64,000 nucleotides of DNA from CBDDBX01 sp965225955 (GTDB lineage: Bacteria; Acidobacteriota; Aminicenantia; UBA2199): NCBI GenBank assembly GCA_965225955.1, contig CBDDBX010000006.1, forward strand, positions 62,001 through 126,000. The letters are read 5' to 3'. The notes under the pieces are model-generated. The model was not told where the DNA came from. It was given only the letters and a program-made list of their open reading frames with translations, and did no database searches. Shown one piece after another: positions 8,229 to 16,793 of this stretch. How positions within the stretch are numbered: position 1 is the stretch's first letter; each line of letters opens with the position of its first letter. Both the position numbers and the translations under genes were made by a program.

Positions 8229-9302
8229 ATGAGAAACATGTACAAAATAACACTACTTCTTTGTACTTTTTTATTACTTTTCAGATTATCCGGCAATGCT
8301 ATCAACCTGAAGTTATCAGAAGATATTATCATTGGTAAAGGAGATGTAATAATTCCATCAATTTACAGTGTATGTGAGGACAGTAACTACAACATACATA
8401 TCCTGTCCGGCAGTGACGGCAGGGTTTACTCATATACCTCAAAAGGTGAATTCATCAGAAACTTTGGAAGCAAAGGAGAAGGACCGGGGGAGTTCAAACG
8501 CCCTCTCTCTATTTATTCATGCAACAATGGAAACCTTATTGTTTCTGAATCCGGTGATTATGTCTCTGAATTCAGCACTTCAGGCAGCTTTATCAGAAGA
8601 ATCAATCTATCAGAAATATGTGGCACCAATCTGTATCAGATTACTTATGGTGGAGGAGATACCTTCTATGGAAAGATAAACAGAGAGAACAGTCGGCAAC
8701 AACTGGTTATGATTGATATAAAAAAGAAAAAGCGGGAAGATTTACCTCTATCTGCAAAATCTGCAGGTATCTCAATTAAACTCAATGGTAAGAAGATGAC
8801 ATTTTTTCTATCCAGCTCTTCATATTCAGAAAACTTTATAACCTCTGCCAGCAGAACTGCGTCTGTTTATGCTCATTCCGGCACTCCTTCAATCTGCATC
8901 CGAAACATAGAATCTCACAACAGCATAACTGTTTCTCTTAAAGAAAAGCCACTGAGATTTTCCGACTCTGAACTTGAAAAGAAGAGTAAAAGTATCATGA
9001 AAATGAAATGGCCTGAGCCGGTAAAAAAACAGATTGTCCAAAAGCTCCCGGAAAAGAAAAACATTACAAGAGAGCTCTTTGTAACCAGCACACGCATCTG
9101 GGTTTTTCTCATTAAAAAAGATATCTATGATGAGCAGGAGAAGTTCAGAGCAAAAATCTTCACAGTCGAAGGTAAATATATCGGTGAAATTTATACAGAA
9201 GCTCTTCCAATCCATATTTCAGACAGAAGCATCTATTTCTCAGAAGAGGACGAAGATGAAGACCTCATCCTTAAGAAACAGACTTATAGCATTATTTTAT
9301 AA
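8229..9302 (+). CDS. Secreted 6-bladed beta-propeller protein
   Basis: I start the gene at ATG 8229 (SD GGAG, 357 residues) rather than at an upstream ATG at 8175 that would overlap the M56 gene by 41 nt. Residues 1-23 form a signal peptide (MRNMYKITLLLCTFLLLFRL). Propeller-type repeats follow, for example VYSYTSKGEFIRNFGSKGEG and VSEFSTSGSFIRRI, as in 6-bladed propeller proteins often paired with TonB-type surface systems. It probably belongs to the BlaI regulon as third gene. Its last eight codons lie in the left copy of the 24-bp direct repeat; the final residues (SIIL) may come from the inserted cassette, since the right repeat copy continues in frame as SLEL-stop. Confidence 0.7.
   Translation: MRNMYKITLLLCTFLLLFRLSGNAINLKLSEDIIIGKGDVIIPSIYSVCEDSNYNIHILSGSDGRVYSYTSKGEFIRNFGSKGEGPGEFKRPLSIYSCNNGNLIVSESGDYVSEFSTSGSFIRRINLSEICGTNLYQITYGGGDTFYGKINRENSRQQLVMIDIKKKKREDLPLSAKSAGISIKLNGKKMTFFLSSSSYSENFITSASRTASVYAHSGTPSICIRNIESHNSITVSLKEKPLRFSDSELEKKSKSIMKMKWPEPVKKQIVQKLPEKKNITRELFVTSTRIWVFLIKKDIYDEQEKFRAKIFTVEGKYIGEIYTEALPIHISDRSIYFSEEDEDEDLILKKQTYSIIL
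9266..9289 (+). repeat. Left copy of 24-bp direct repeat flanking the toxin-antitoxin cassette
   Basis: Begins CATCCTTAAGAAACAG and ends in GACTTATAG; identical over 24 nt to 10573-10596. This copy is the 3' coding end of the propeller gene. The cassette between the copies is about 1.28 kb. Confidence 0.85.
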
Positions 9303-9660
9303 ATTTATTTATTCTCTCCTGGCTTTCTGTTTCTTTATCCTGTTTATAGTAGATCTCAATAAGAGTCACGGTCTTACTGTGCTTATCAAATAAATAGATA
9401 ACCCTTATACCAGATCTGTTACCTTTCCCCTTTAGTGATTTACATGCAAATTTCCTGACTTTATAAAAGATTCCATTTGCATCCCCAACACCATCAAGCC
9501 TTACAATTCCCTTATTATCCACCCCAAAAAAATGAAACGCTTTGAGTTGAGCTCCAACCATTATTTTCAGGTCCTCTTCAATTGATCGAAATCTTTTTTT
9601 AAGTTTCTTTAAATCTTTTTTAAACTCCTCAATCTCTACAATTTTAAACTCATTCATCAT
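9292..9660 (-). CDS. RelE/HigB-like toxin
   Basis: A 122-residue basic protein resembling RelE-fold or phage-derived Gp49-like toxins: an N-terminal EEFKKDLKKLKKRFRSIEEDL helix pair, a central KVRKFACKSLKGKGNRSGIRVIYLF strand region and a LIEIYYKQDKE C-terminal strand with conserved aromatic and basic residues. Such toxins cut mRNA on the ribosome. It follows the antitoxin with an 11-nt overlap. Two adjacent ATGs (9660 and 9657) could start it; the SD GGGAG fits the second slightly better. Its 3' end overlaps the end of the propeller gene on the other strand by 11 nt. Confidence 0.7.
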   Translation of the reverse strand: MMNEFKIVEIEEFKKDLKKLKKRFRSIEEDLKIMVGAQLKAFHFFGVDNKGIVRLDGVGDANGIFYKVRKFACKSLKGKGNRSGIRVIYLFDKHSKTVTLIEIYYKQDKETESQERINKFIK

Positions 9661-10423
9661 ACTCCCTTACAGAGTACTCTTCAGATCTATAAAAGACGGA
9701 ATCGTACTCTATTACCTGTTGATCTTCAGTAGTAAGCCACGGAACATCTTTATGCGAATAGTCACTAATCTGTTTAGCATTCATATCTGACAATCTATCA
9801 ATAACTGAATTTATTACTTCCATCTCCAGAGCTGTAAAACCTTTCAGATCAGCAGTAACAAGAGGAAGATACTTAGTCTGGGGATAACTAAAATGTTTAC
9901 TGTTAACCTTTTCAATTAAATTCTCTTCCATCATACCTGTAACTATTTTTTCAAATTCTATCGGAGTCGGCCCAAAATGATTTTTCATATATTTTGCACC
10001 AATCAACTGCTCTTCATATTTTTCAAAATAATCAAAATCAATAAAATAGAGAAGTTTATAGATGACGGTCTGGCCTATATTTGGTTTTGAACCAATTCGA
10101 TTAAGAATATAGAGTAGCACATTCCGGAATTTTTTAACATTTTCCTGTGGTACGCTTACTCTCAAGCTCTCTTCTGTTTCCTCTACACTCCCCTGTTCCC
10201 CTAGCACAACAACTTCCGGTTCCTTCTCTGAATCTATAACCTGTTCAACTGTAAGACCAAAAACAGCTGATAATTTTATAATTTCCTCAACACTTATTTT
10301 CCTCTCACCATTTTCTATTTTTGACAATGTGACTCTTCTAATCCCCATTTCAACACTAAGCTGCCCCTGACTCAAACCCGCCCTGCGCCTTAACTCTTTA
10401 ATTCTTTCTCCAACACCTATCAT
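9650..10423 (-). CDS. Xre-family antitoxin with Panacea (DUF4065) domain
   Basis: I choose ATG 10423, preceded by a GGAGG, over a GTG at 10435 that lies inside that SD. Residues about 5-65 form an Xre helix-turn-helix (ERIKELRRRAGLSQGQLSVE ... VTLSKIENGERKISVEEIIK). Residues about 90-220 match the Panacea domain (VIYKLLYFIDFDYFEKY, MKNHFGPTPIEFEK). Panacea antitoxins neutralise many unrelated toxins, and HTH-Panacea fusions also autoregulate their operon. A T/A-rich region with GTTCT-AGAAC inverted repeats just upstream may be the operator. The gene pair sits in a cassette bounded by 24-bp direct repeats. Confidence 0.85.
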   Translation of the reverse strand: MIGVGERIKELRRRAGLSQGQLSVEMGIRRVTLSKIENGERKISVEEIIKLSAVFGLTVEQVIDSEKEPEVVVLGEQGSVEETEESLRVSVPQENVKKFRNVLLYILNRIGSKPNIGQTVIYKLLYFIDFDYFEKYEEQLIGAKYMKNHFGPTPIEFEKIVTGMMEENLIEKVNSKHFSYPQTKYLPLVTADLKGFTALEMEVINSVIDRLSDMNAKQISDYSHKDVPWLTTEDQQVIEYDSVFYRSEEYSVREYDE

Positions 10424-10454
10424 ACTATCCTCCACTTAATAAGAGAATAGCACA

Positions 10455-10469
10455 GGTTCTTTTTCAGAA
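10455..10469. promoter_or_regulatory. Candidate operator of the toxin-antitoxin pair
   Basis: GTTCT-TTTTC-AGAAC inverted repeat about 32 nt upstream of the antitoxin start; a further AAAGAAC half-site follows at about 10489-10495. Suits an autoregulating Xre-type antitoxin, but not proven. Confidence 0.35.
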
Positions 10470-10572
10470 CAACAAAAAGAAACAAAAAAGAACATTTTAA
10501 TATAATTGAATAGCAGAATCAGATTTGTCTACAATAGAAAGGTATTCAAAAATATTATCGGAGACAGGTTTC

Positions 10573-10609
10573 CATCCTTAAGAAACAGACTTATAGTCTG
10601 GAATTATGA
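10573..10609 (+). pseudogene. Right direct-repeat copy with ghost 3' end of the propeller gene
   Basis: Nucleotides 10573-10596 repeat 9266-9289 exactly. Reading on in the propeller frame gives AGT CTG GAA TTA TGA (S-L-E-L-stop at 10607-10609), parallel to S-I-I-L-stop in the present gene. This is best explained as the original 3' end displaced by insertion of the cassette. Confidence 0.65.
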
Positions 10610-10662
10610 TTTGCTCTCCGATTTAGAGATGACAGTCCGTGCGAGTCAGTGATGGTCCGTTT

Positions 10663-12582
10663 TTAGAATACCACTCTGCAGATGACGGCCAGGACAATTG
10701 CAAGACCAAAAGTAAAGAGGGTTATATACATAGCCTTCTTTGTATTAAACTCTTTAATTAATGCAGCTATTGTAGCAATACAGGGAACATAGAATGTAGC
10801 AAAAACAGTAAACCCGTAAATCTGTGCAGAAGTCATAACTGAAGCAATATCAGCAGAAGATTTTATACCCATTGCTGTAGTAAGAAGAAGAAGTGCCAGC
10901 TCTTTTCTCATGATACCGAAAAGAAGTACAACACCTGTTGCAACAGGAAGTCCCAGAAGGCCTTCAGTAAAAGGGGCCAGAATATCGTTAATGCCAGCTG
11001 TCAGATTAAAATGTTCTATTGCTTCAAGAACTATAGATCCTACAATCAGCAGAGGAAGGGCTGTATACACAAACTCCCTCATTCTGAACCAGGTTTTATT
11101 CAGTACAGCTTTCACTCCCGGCAGATGGTATCTGGGAATTTCCATAATAAGTCCGGGACTTACTTCCGGCATAAGTTTTGACATAACTTTACCGGTTATA
11201 CTTATAACCACAATATTGAGCACATAAACAAGGATCGCTTCCTTCAACCCGAAAACTGCGCCAACCAGCCCCAGAATAACAACCATACGGGCAGAACAGG
11301 GAACAAGAGTCGTAAGAATAGCAGTAATAAAACGATCTCTGGAAGATTTCAGAATTCTTGTTGCCATAACCGCCGGCACAGAACAACCATAACCGAGAAT
11401 CATCGGAACTACTGAGAGACCATGAAGCCCTATTTTATGCATAAAGTTATCTATCAGATAGGCTATTCTTGCAAGATAACCGGTATCTTCCAGTATTGCC
11501 AGCAGAACAAAAAATGGTAGAAGATAAGGCAAAGCTATACCAATACCGCCACCAATACCATCAACAAATCCTTTAAAAAGAGCACTCCCAAGAGTTCCCT
11601 CTCCAAGCCGGAAAATTCCCCAGCCCGAAATATATTCAAAAAACGAACCTATAAAAGGTTCTGTAGATTCCGCAAAAAGGAAAATTCCTTTAAACAGAAG
11701 AAAAAGAATAGCACCCAGAAAGATAACTCCAAGAAAAGGGTGCATAAGAACAGAATCTATCCGCTCTCTTATATCAAGTTTTTCCGGTTTTGATACCTCA
11801 GCAGTCTTTTCAAAAATTTCGAAAGCCAGATTGTGTCTGAGAGATGAAATCAGAAGATCAGATTCAACACCTTCCTGCTCTTTAAGATTTCCAGTAAAAT
11901 CATCAAATTTTTTCTTTGAAGCAGAAACACCTTCAAAACAATCTATTGCAGCAGTATCACCTTCCAGAAGTTTTATAGCCATAAAGCGGGAACTCCACTT
12001 ACTTTTAACAGCAGATTCTTCCACCAGAGTTTCAAAGTCACTTATTATAGCTTCTTCTTTAGGATTACCTTTAACTATCTGAGGTTTCCTTTTACTACGT
12101 CCTTCTCTGAATGCAGCACGAAAAAGTTCCCCAATGCCTGTTCCTTTTCTACCAACTGCAGCAATTACAGGAACCCCCAGGATTTCTGACAACTTATCAG
12201 TATCAACATTAATACCCTTCTTAACAGCTTCATCCATCATGTTAAGAGCCACAACCATTGGCTGCTGTAACTCTATCAACTGAAGAGTAAGCTCAAGGCT
12301 TCTTGAAAGAACTGAAGCGTCTACAATGTTTACAATTACAGCATCTTTACCTGGATTAAGCAGATATTTAACAGCTTCCACCTCAGCTTCGTCTGAAGTG
12401 TGAAGAGAATAGGTTCCCGGAAGATCTACAATATCCACATCATGGTTGCAGACATTCAGACGACTTCTTGTATATTCAACCGTAACGCCTGGAAAATTTG
12501 ACGCTACAGACTTATAACCACCAACATCATTAAAGATTGTGCTTTTCCCGCAATTGGGTTGACCTACCAGAACAAATTCCAC
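10663..12582 (-). CDS. feoB: Ferrous iron transporter B
   Basis: A 639-residue FeoB. The cytoplasmic N-terminus is a G-protein domain: G1 GQPNCGKS (7-14), G3 DLPGTYSL (about 55-62), G4 ALNMMDE. The C-terminal half is a polytopic membrane domain with two Gate motifs (for example LPYLLPFFVLLAILEDTGY and GYGCSVPAVMATR) and a second LPLLIVGS region. It imports Fe(II). It is shorter than E. coli FeoB (773), a common variant length. Start is GTG 12582, with an SD inside the end of feoA; stop and start are 3 nt apart, so it is translationally coupled to feoA. Confidence 0.95.
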   Translation of the reverse strand: MEFVLVGQPNCGKSTIFNDVGGYKSVASNFPGVTVEYTRSRLNVCNHDVDIVDLPGTYSLHTSDEAEVEAVKYLLNPGKDAVIVNIVDASVLSRSLELTLQLIELQQPMVVALNMMDEAVKKGINVDTDKLSEILGVPVIAAVGRKGTGIGELFRAAFREGRSKRKPQIVKGNPKEEAIISDFETLVEESAVKSKWSSRFMAIKLLEGDTAAIDCFEGVSASKKKFDDFTGNLKEQEGVESDLLISSLRHNLAFEIFEKTAEVSKPEKLDIRERIDSVLMHPFLGVIFLGAILFLLFKGIFLFAESTEPFIGSFFEYISGWGIFRLGEGTLGSALFKGFVDGIGGGIGIALPYLLPFFVLLAILEDTGYLARIAYLIDNFMHKIGLHGLSVVPMILGYGCSVPAVMATRILKSSRDRFITAILTTLVPCSARMVVILGLVGAVFGLKEAILVYVLNIVVISITGKVMSKLMPEVSPGLIMEIPRYHLPGVKAVLNKTWFRMREFVYTALPLLIVGSIVLEAIEHFNLTAGINDILAPFTEGLLGLPVATGVVLLFGIMRKELALLLLTTAMGIKSSADIASVMTSAQIYGFTVFATFYVPCIATIAALIKEFNTKKAMYITLFTFGLAIVLAVICRVVF

Positions 12583-12585
12583 AAA

Positions 12586-12807
12586 TCACTCCACAACTAT
12601 TTTCTGAGCAAGCTGTCTACCAATGGCAATCTGTGTACCTTCGTGATGAACCAGAACAGGTCCTCCAAGCTTGGATCTTCGCAGAACCTCAACAGAACAG
12701 CCTGGATTGAGACCAAGATTTATAAGATTCAGTTCAGCTTTTCTGCCTGCACTCATTCCGACTATTTTAACTACGTCTCCCTGACTACAGTCACTTAGAA
12801 CGCTCAT
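12586..12807 (-). CDS. feoA: Ferrous iron transport protein A
   Basis: A 73-residue SH3-like FeoA protein (GDVVKIVGMSAGRKAELNLINLGLNPG ... VLVHHEGTQIAIGRQLAQKI). It assists FeoB in Fe(II) uptake from the cytoplasmic side. First gene of a two-gene feoAB operon with its own promoter. Confidence 0.93.
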   Translation of the reverse strand: MSVLSDCSQGDVVKIVGMSAGRKAELNLINLGLNPGCSVEVLRRSKLGGPVLVHHEGTQIAIGRQLAQKIVVE

Positions 12808-12844
12808 TCCTACAATCTCCGTATAATGGTTTATATTACTACTT

Positions 12845-12873
12845 ATTATAGGTTAAAGAACCACTTTTGTAAA
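12845..12873 (-). promoter_or_regulatory. feoAB promoter
   Basis: Minus-strand TTTACA (12873-12868), 17 nt, TATAAT (12850-12845), about 40 nt before the feoA ATG. AACCTATA over the -10 recurs upstream of the flavodoxin gene (12856-12849 here, about 13827-13834 there) and might mark a shared iron-responsive site, but it does not match the classic Fur box. Confidence 0.6.
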
Positions 12874-12896
12874 CAGTAAAAATATACCGATTAACT

Positions 12897-13253
12897 TTAT
12901 CCCGCCAGAGTAACTGAACCCTGGCGGTTTTTTCTTTCAACATATCTTGCGCACTGCTTTTTTCTATCGTACCCAAGCATTATACCCAGTATGAAATCTT
13001 CTTCATCTGAGTACTGAGTCAGAGAATTTTTCCCAATAGCATCAATCACTTCAAGGCAATCCTTTTCACCAAAAAAAACATTTATCTTATTCTCTGTAAC
13101 TTTGTAGATACGGAAGTCAACACCCTCTCTTTCGAGACGCCTGATAACCTCCTCCTCATTACGGCTGTAAGTAGTATGCAGAATGAGGTTCCTTAAACCT
13201 TTCTTATATTCATAAATATGGTGAGCAAATACCTGATAGTGTTCAGTATGCAT
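12897..13253 (-). CDS. DUF2023 family protein, flavodoxin partner
   Basis: A 118-residue soluble protein beginning MHTEHYQVFAHHIYEYKKGL with a central KINVFFGEKDCLEVI segment. It resembles DUF2023 proteins, which are typically encoded next to flavodoxin, as here (34 nt downstream of it). Molecular role unknown; the pairing suggests a function in flavodoxin use or in iron-limited electron transfer. The coding end (…GSVTLAG) overlaps an inverted repeat. Confidence 0.75.
   Translation of the reverse strand: MHTEHYQVFAHHIYEYKKGLRNLILHTTYSRNEEEVIRRLEREGVDFRIYKVTENKINVFFGEKDCLEVIDAIGKNSLTQYSDEEDFILGIMLGYDRKKQCARYVERKNRQGSVTLAG
12902..12934 (+). terminator. Hairpin at the 3' end of the DUF2023 gene, terminator-like on the plus strand
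   Basis: CCGCCAG (12903-12909) pairs with CTGGCGG (12922-12928), and on the plus strand T6 follows. On the minus strand, the coding strand, no T-run follows. It may stop antisense transcription coming towards the flavodoxin operon, or simply form a 3' mRNA stabilising hairpin. Confidence 0.4.
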
Positions 13254-13287
13254 TGTATCTCCTTAACTATATGCGCAAATTAACCTG

Positions 13288-13785
13288 CTACATTTCTCCT
13301 TTGAGAATTTCAACCCATTCATCAATACGTGAATCAGTCAGATCAGCCTGGTTTGCATCATCGATTCCCAGCCCAACGAACTTATCATCTCTGATAGCAG
13401 TTGAACCTGAAAAATCGTAACTATCAACAGGCCATGAACCAACATGAGCTGCTCCGGCTTCAATTGCCTTGTCATGGATTGTACCCATTGCATCAAGGAA
13501 GCTGTCGCCAAATCCCATCTGATCGCCAATACCAAAAACAGAAAACTTTTTACCATTAAGGTCAGCGCCACCGAGAGTGTCTATGAATATTTCCCAATCA
13601 TCCTGAAGATCGCCAACACCCCAGGTTGATGAGCCTAGAATAAGAAAATCAAACTTTTCAAGATCCTCTTTTGATGCAGATGCCACATCAAATAGTGTTG
13701 CACCACTCAGTCTTTCTGCTATCTTTTCAGCAATATCTCTGGTTGTACCTGTTGTTGAACCGTAAAAAATTCCTACCTGAGCCAT
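13288..13785 (-). CDS. fldA: Flavodoxin
   Basis: A 165-residue long-chain flavodoxin. The FMN phosphate loop GSTTGTTRD is at residues 10-18; STWGVGDLQDDWE (about 53-65) and the FGIGDQMGFGDSF loop (about 84-96) bind the isoalloxazine ring. It is a soluble electron carrier that replaces ferredoxin when iron is scarce and can supply electrons to radical-SAM enzymes such as NrdG. SD AAAGGAGG precedes the ATG. Encoded with DUF2023 between feoAB and an Hmu-like operon. Confidence 0.95.
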   Translation of the reverse strand: MAQVGIFYGSTTGTTRDIAEKIAERLSGATLFDVASASKEDLEKFDFLILGSSTWGVGDLQDDWEIFIDTLGGADLNGKKFSVFGIGDQMGFGDSFLDAMGTIHDKAIEAGAAHVGSWPVDSYDFSGSTAIRDDKFVGLGIDDANQADLTDSRIDEWVEILKGEM

Positions 13786-13907
13786 ATTTCCCTCCTTTAA
13801 TTAACTGGCTTTAACAAATATAGCATAACCTATATTTTATAGAATACGCAATGTTACATACAACAAAAGCCTTTGTCAATAGGAAAAAATATTATTTACA
13901 AAGACTC

Positions 13908-13936
13908 TTGACAAGTGAATACTATCTATATAAAAT
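13908..13936 (+). promoter_or_regulatory. Promoter of the Hmu-like operon
   Basis: TTGACA (13908-13913), 17 nt, TAAAAT (13931-13936), about 54 nt upstream of the receptor start codon. Confidence 0.75.
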
Positions 13937-13990
13937 TATCGATCCGACAAAATATAGGGAAACCTACTTCTTTTTGACTAAGGAGACAAT

Positions 13991-16042
13991 ATGTACAATA
14001 GATTTTTACTAACGATCATCTCACTCTTTCTTTTTGTAAACCTGCTAACAGCGGGAACATTTAAAGGTAAGGTTCTGGATAAAGAAACCAATACAGGACT
14101 TAATCATGTGAAGATTGAGGTGCTCGACACAAGATGGTCTGCCTTTACCAACAGAAAAGGCGAATTCAACCTTCCTGAACTTAAAGAAGGTGAATACACT
14201 GTACTTATTATTGCAGACGGCTACATTCCCATTGAAAAAAGAATGTTTTTCAATCAGGGAGGAGTTATTGATTCTACCTTCAGGATGGAAGCAGATCCAC
14301 TGCTTACACACGAAATAGTTGTAACCGGAACAAGAACCAATCACACCGTAGGCGACACTCCGGTTGCTGCAGAAGTTGTGACAAAGCAGGAAATCAAACA
14401 ACAGAATGTAAAAGAGATTCAGGACGCATTCTCCACTATGAGCGGAGTAAGAATGAGAAAAACTTCTGGTTCATGGGGCAACAAAGGTAATATTGAGTTA
14501 CAGGGTATGGACGCAAACCACACACTGATTCTTGTTGACGGCCAGAGATATACTGGTGGTCATGGTGGAGTTGACCTTGCTTCAATTCCTCTGGATATGG
14601 TTCAGAAGATTGAAGTCGTAAAAGGCCCCTCTTCAGTACTATATGGTAGTGATGCTATGGGTGGAGTAGTTAATGTTATTACTAAATCCGCTGTAGATAA
14701 AAAGCCATCTTTTAATCTGAGCTCAACTGTTGGCAGCTACAAAACATCTATAATTGAAGCTGGCGGTAACTACAGCAAGCACGGTTTTGGAGTCAGCATG
14801 AACGTTACTAAAAAAGATAGTAACGGCGTCAACAAAGATACCGATCAGATAAGCGAAACTGCTGTAAGCGGTAATCTGTCATATCGTTTTTCACCAGAAC
14901 TTTCCCTCTCTCTTTCTCCAAGATACGAATACACAAAACTTGATAAACAGGACAGAATGCAGAAGAGATTTGCAATCAATTCTCTGCTATCATGGAGAAA
15001 CAATAAAGGCTCTGTGCTGAAAGTAAGAGGTTCACTCTTTAATTATAAACACTATACAACAACCAAATCTTCTGACTGGGATGATACTACATACGAAGCA
15101 GAAGTTATTGGAACTCACGCATTCAATAAAAATAATGTTGTAACTGCCGGTTACCACATGCAGCATGAAAAAATTGAAGACAGAGGCAAAGGTTATGAAG
15201 CAGATCAGACTATGCACAGCTTCTTTGCTCAGGATGAAATTACTCTTAACCCTGTAACTCTTGTTCTGGGAGCACGTATTGACAGCCATAACGAATGGGG
15301 AACACAGTTCAATCCTAAAGCAACAGCAATGTTCAAAGTTTCTGATAGTTTTAAAATCAGAGCATCAGCTGGTAAATCTTTCAGAGGCCCTAAGCTGGTT
15401 AAACTTTATGGATCCTGGAACATGGGTTCTTTTATAGTAAAACCTAATGCAGATCTGAAACCAGAAGAATCAACTGGTTATCAGGCAGGTATTGAATGGA
15501 AAATGAACCAGAAAGTATTCTTCAATGCTTCACTCTTCCACAACGATATTGACAACCTTATCTCATCAAGATTTGACAGATCAAGCAGACCATGGGTTCT
15601 CTCATGGATTAATGTTGCAGAAGCAAGAACCCAGGGTTTGGATTTCAGCATCAAAACTGTAATTACAAGTGATTTTACAGCAAAAGCCGGAGCGACTTTC
15701 CTTAAAACCAAAGATAAACTGACAGATGAAAAGCTCCTGAATAAACCTGATAATTCAGCTTTTCTGTCACTAAACTATAAATTCAGATCAATTGGCCTGA
15801 ATGTTAACGTAACAGGTAACTATACAGGAAAAAGAACAATTGAGAAAAAAGTTGGCAGAAGCTATGTAAGAACAGATCTTGACTCTTTTGCAACTGTTGA
15901 TCTTTCAGTATCCAAAAAGATCTCATCCATGGGAAGAATCTTCCTCAAAGTAACCAACCTTCTTGACAAGAAAGATGTGTACGACGAGTACAACATCGAT
16001 GGCGCAAGAATATTTGCTGGTTTTGAGTTGAATCTCCAATAG
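13991..16042 (+). CDS. TonB-dependent outer-membrane receptor (HmuR-like)
   Basis: A 683-residue receptor. After a signal peptide (about 1-21) there is a carboxypeptidase-regulatory-like domain (FKGKVLDKETNTGLNHVKIE..., about 23-100), then a TonB-box-like EIVVTGTRT (about 107-115), a plug domain (residues about 120-230, with GGVDLASIPLDMVQKIEVVK and SVLYGSDAMGGVVNVITK) and a beta-barrel. First gene of an operon with a CobN-like chelatase, as in hmuYRSTUV-type heme uptake loci, so heme or a related tetrapyrrole is the likely substrate; cobamides are an alternative. No HmuY-like heme-binding lipoprotein is encoded here. The C-terminus ends NLQ rather than an aromatic residue. SD AAGGAG. Confidence 0.88.
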   Translation: MYNRFLLTIISLFLFVNLLTAGTFKGKVLDKETNTGLNHVKIEVLDTRWSAFTNRKGEFNLPELKEGEYTVLIIADGYIPIEKRMFFNQGGVIDSTFRMEADPLLTHEIVVTGTRTNHTVGDTPVAAEVVTKQEIKQQNVKEIQDAFSTMSGVRMRKTSGSWGNKGNIELQGMDANHTLILVDGQRYTGGHGGVDLASIPLDMVQKIEVVKGPSSVLYGSDAMGGVVNVITKSAVDKKPSFNLSSTVGSYKTSIIEAGGNYSKHGFGVSMNVTKKDSNGVNKDTDQISETAVSGNLSYRFSPELSLSLSPRYEYTKLDKQDRMQKRFAINSLLSWRNNKGSVLKVRGSLFNYKHYTTTKSSDWDDTTYEAEVIGTHAFNKNNVVTAGYHMQHEKIEDRGKGYEADQTMHSFFAQDEITLNPVTLVLGARIDSHNEWGTQFNPKATAMFKVSDSFKIRASAGKSFRGPKLVKLYGSWNMGSFIVKPNADLKPEESTGYQAGIEWKMNQKVFFNASLFHNDIDNLISSRFDRSSRPWVLSWINVAEARTQGLDFSIKTVITSDFTAKAGATFLKTKDKLTDEKLLNKPDNSAFLSLNYKFRSIGLNVNVTGNYTGKRTIEKKVGRSYVRTDLDSFATVDLSVSKKISSMGRIFLKVTNLLDKKDVYDEYNIDGARIFAGFELNLQ

Positions 16043-16054
16043 TAATAGACAATA

Positions 16055-16087
16055 GCCGTCCACTGATGTAAAGTGGGCGGCTTTTTT
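16055..16087 (+). terminator. Terminator or attenuator between receptor and downstream operon genes
   Basis: GCCGTCCACT / AGTGGGCGGC stem with one G-T pair and T6 directly after. It lies between the receptor and the next gene 17 nt later, so downstream genes would be expressed at a lower level by readthrough. Confidence 0.7.
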
Positions 16088-16103
16088 CAAATACGAGGTA
16101 AAA

Positions 16104-16793
16104 ATGTGGTTCTTTTTATTATTAATTATTTTCTTTTCATGTCTCTCCACACTAATCAATTTTTCACTGATGCCTACACGAATCCATCTCCTTATAACAG
16201 CTATTATCTTTGCGATTCTATATAAACTATCAGCTCTGTCAGCATCAATTAACATTGTAAGTTTCACAAAAACAGTTAATGACTACAATATGCTGACTTT
16301 TGCATGCACAGCGATGATTCTTGAATCCATACTAATGTTGTTGTTTACAGTGAATTTCATAAGTGGTAAACAGGAGAAAAAGCATGAAAAGGCGTTTTCT
16401 GCACTATCATTGTCACCGTCCTTTATTGCAATGAGCGGACTTTTTCTTGCTCAGACAGGGATTTTCTATCTTAACAACACAATTTCCCTGCCAACAATAT
16501 CATTTCTCACCGCATCCGGCGGAGCAGCAATATTCTTTATTATTCCTCTAATTATAAAGAAAGTAATAAAGAAAACAGAAGCCATTGCTGAACTTAAACT
16601 GAACATGCTGTTTTTATCAATACTTACAGCCATGTTCCTTCCTATCATACTTCAGGGTTCCAGAGTTTCCGGTTCTCAGTTTGCAAACGATCCGGTATCT
16701 ACTGTCTCTGTCTGGCTTGTGCTGGCTGCAGTAGCTTTCTCAGGATTCTTATACAAAAAATTCTACCTAAAAAAAATCAGGAGTTATAAATGA
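16104..16793 (+). CDS. Polytopic membrane protein of the Hmu-like locus (HmuT-like position)
   Basis: A 229-residue protein with about six hydrophobic segments (residues about 1-20, 28-50, 65-92, 107-125, 133-152, 170-187, 200-217). I recognise no domain. By position between a TonB receptor and an ExbB-like channel it corresponds to the HmuT-type membrane protein of Bacteroidota heme loci; this is context, not sequence proof. SD GAGG; ends in an ATGA overlap with the next gene, so the two are coupled. Confidence 0.6.
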   Translation: MWFFLLLIIFFSCLSTLINFSLMPTRIHLLITAIIFAILYKLSALSASINIVSFTKTVNDYNMLTFACTAMILESILMLLFTVNFISGKQEKKHEKAFSALSLSPSFIAMSGLFLAQTGIFYLNNTISLPTISFLTASGGAAIFFIIPLIIKKVIKKTEAIAELKLNMLFLSILTAMFLPIILQGSRVSGSQFANDPVSTVSVWLVLAAVAFSGFLYKKFYLKKIRSYK

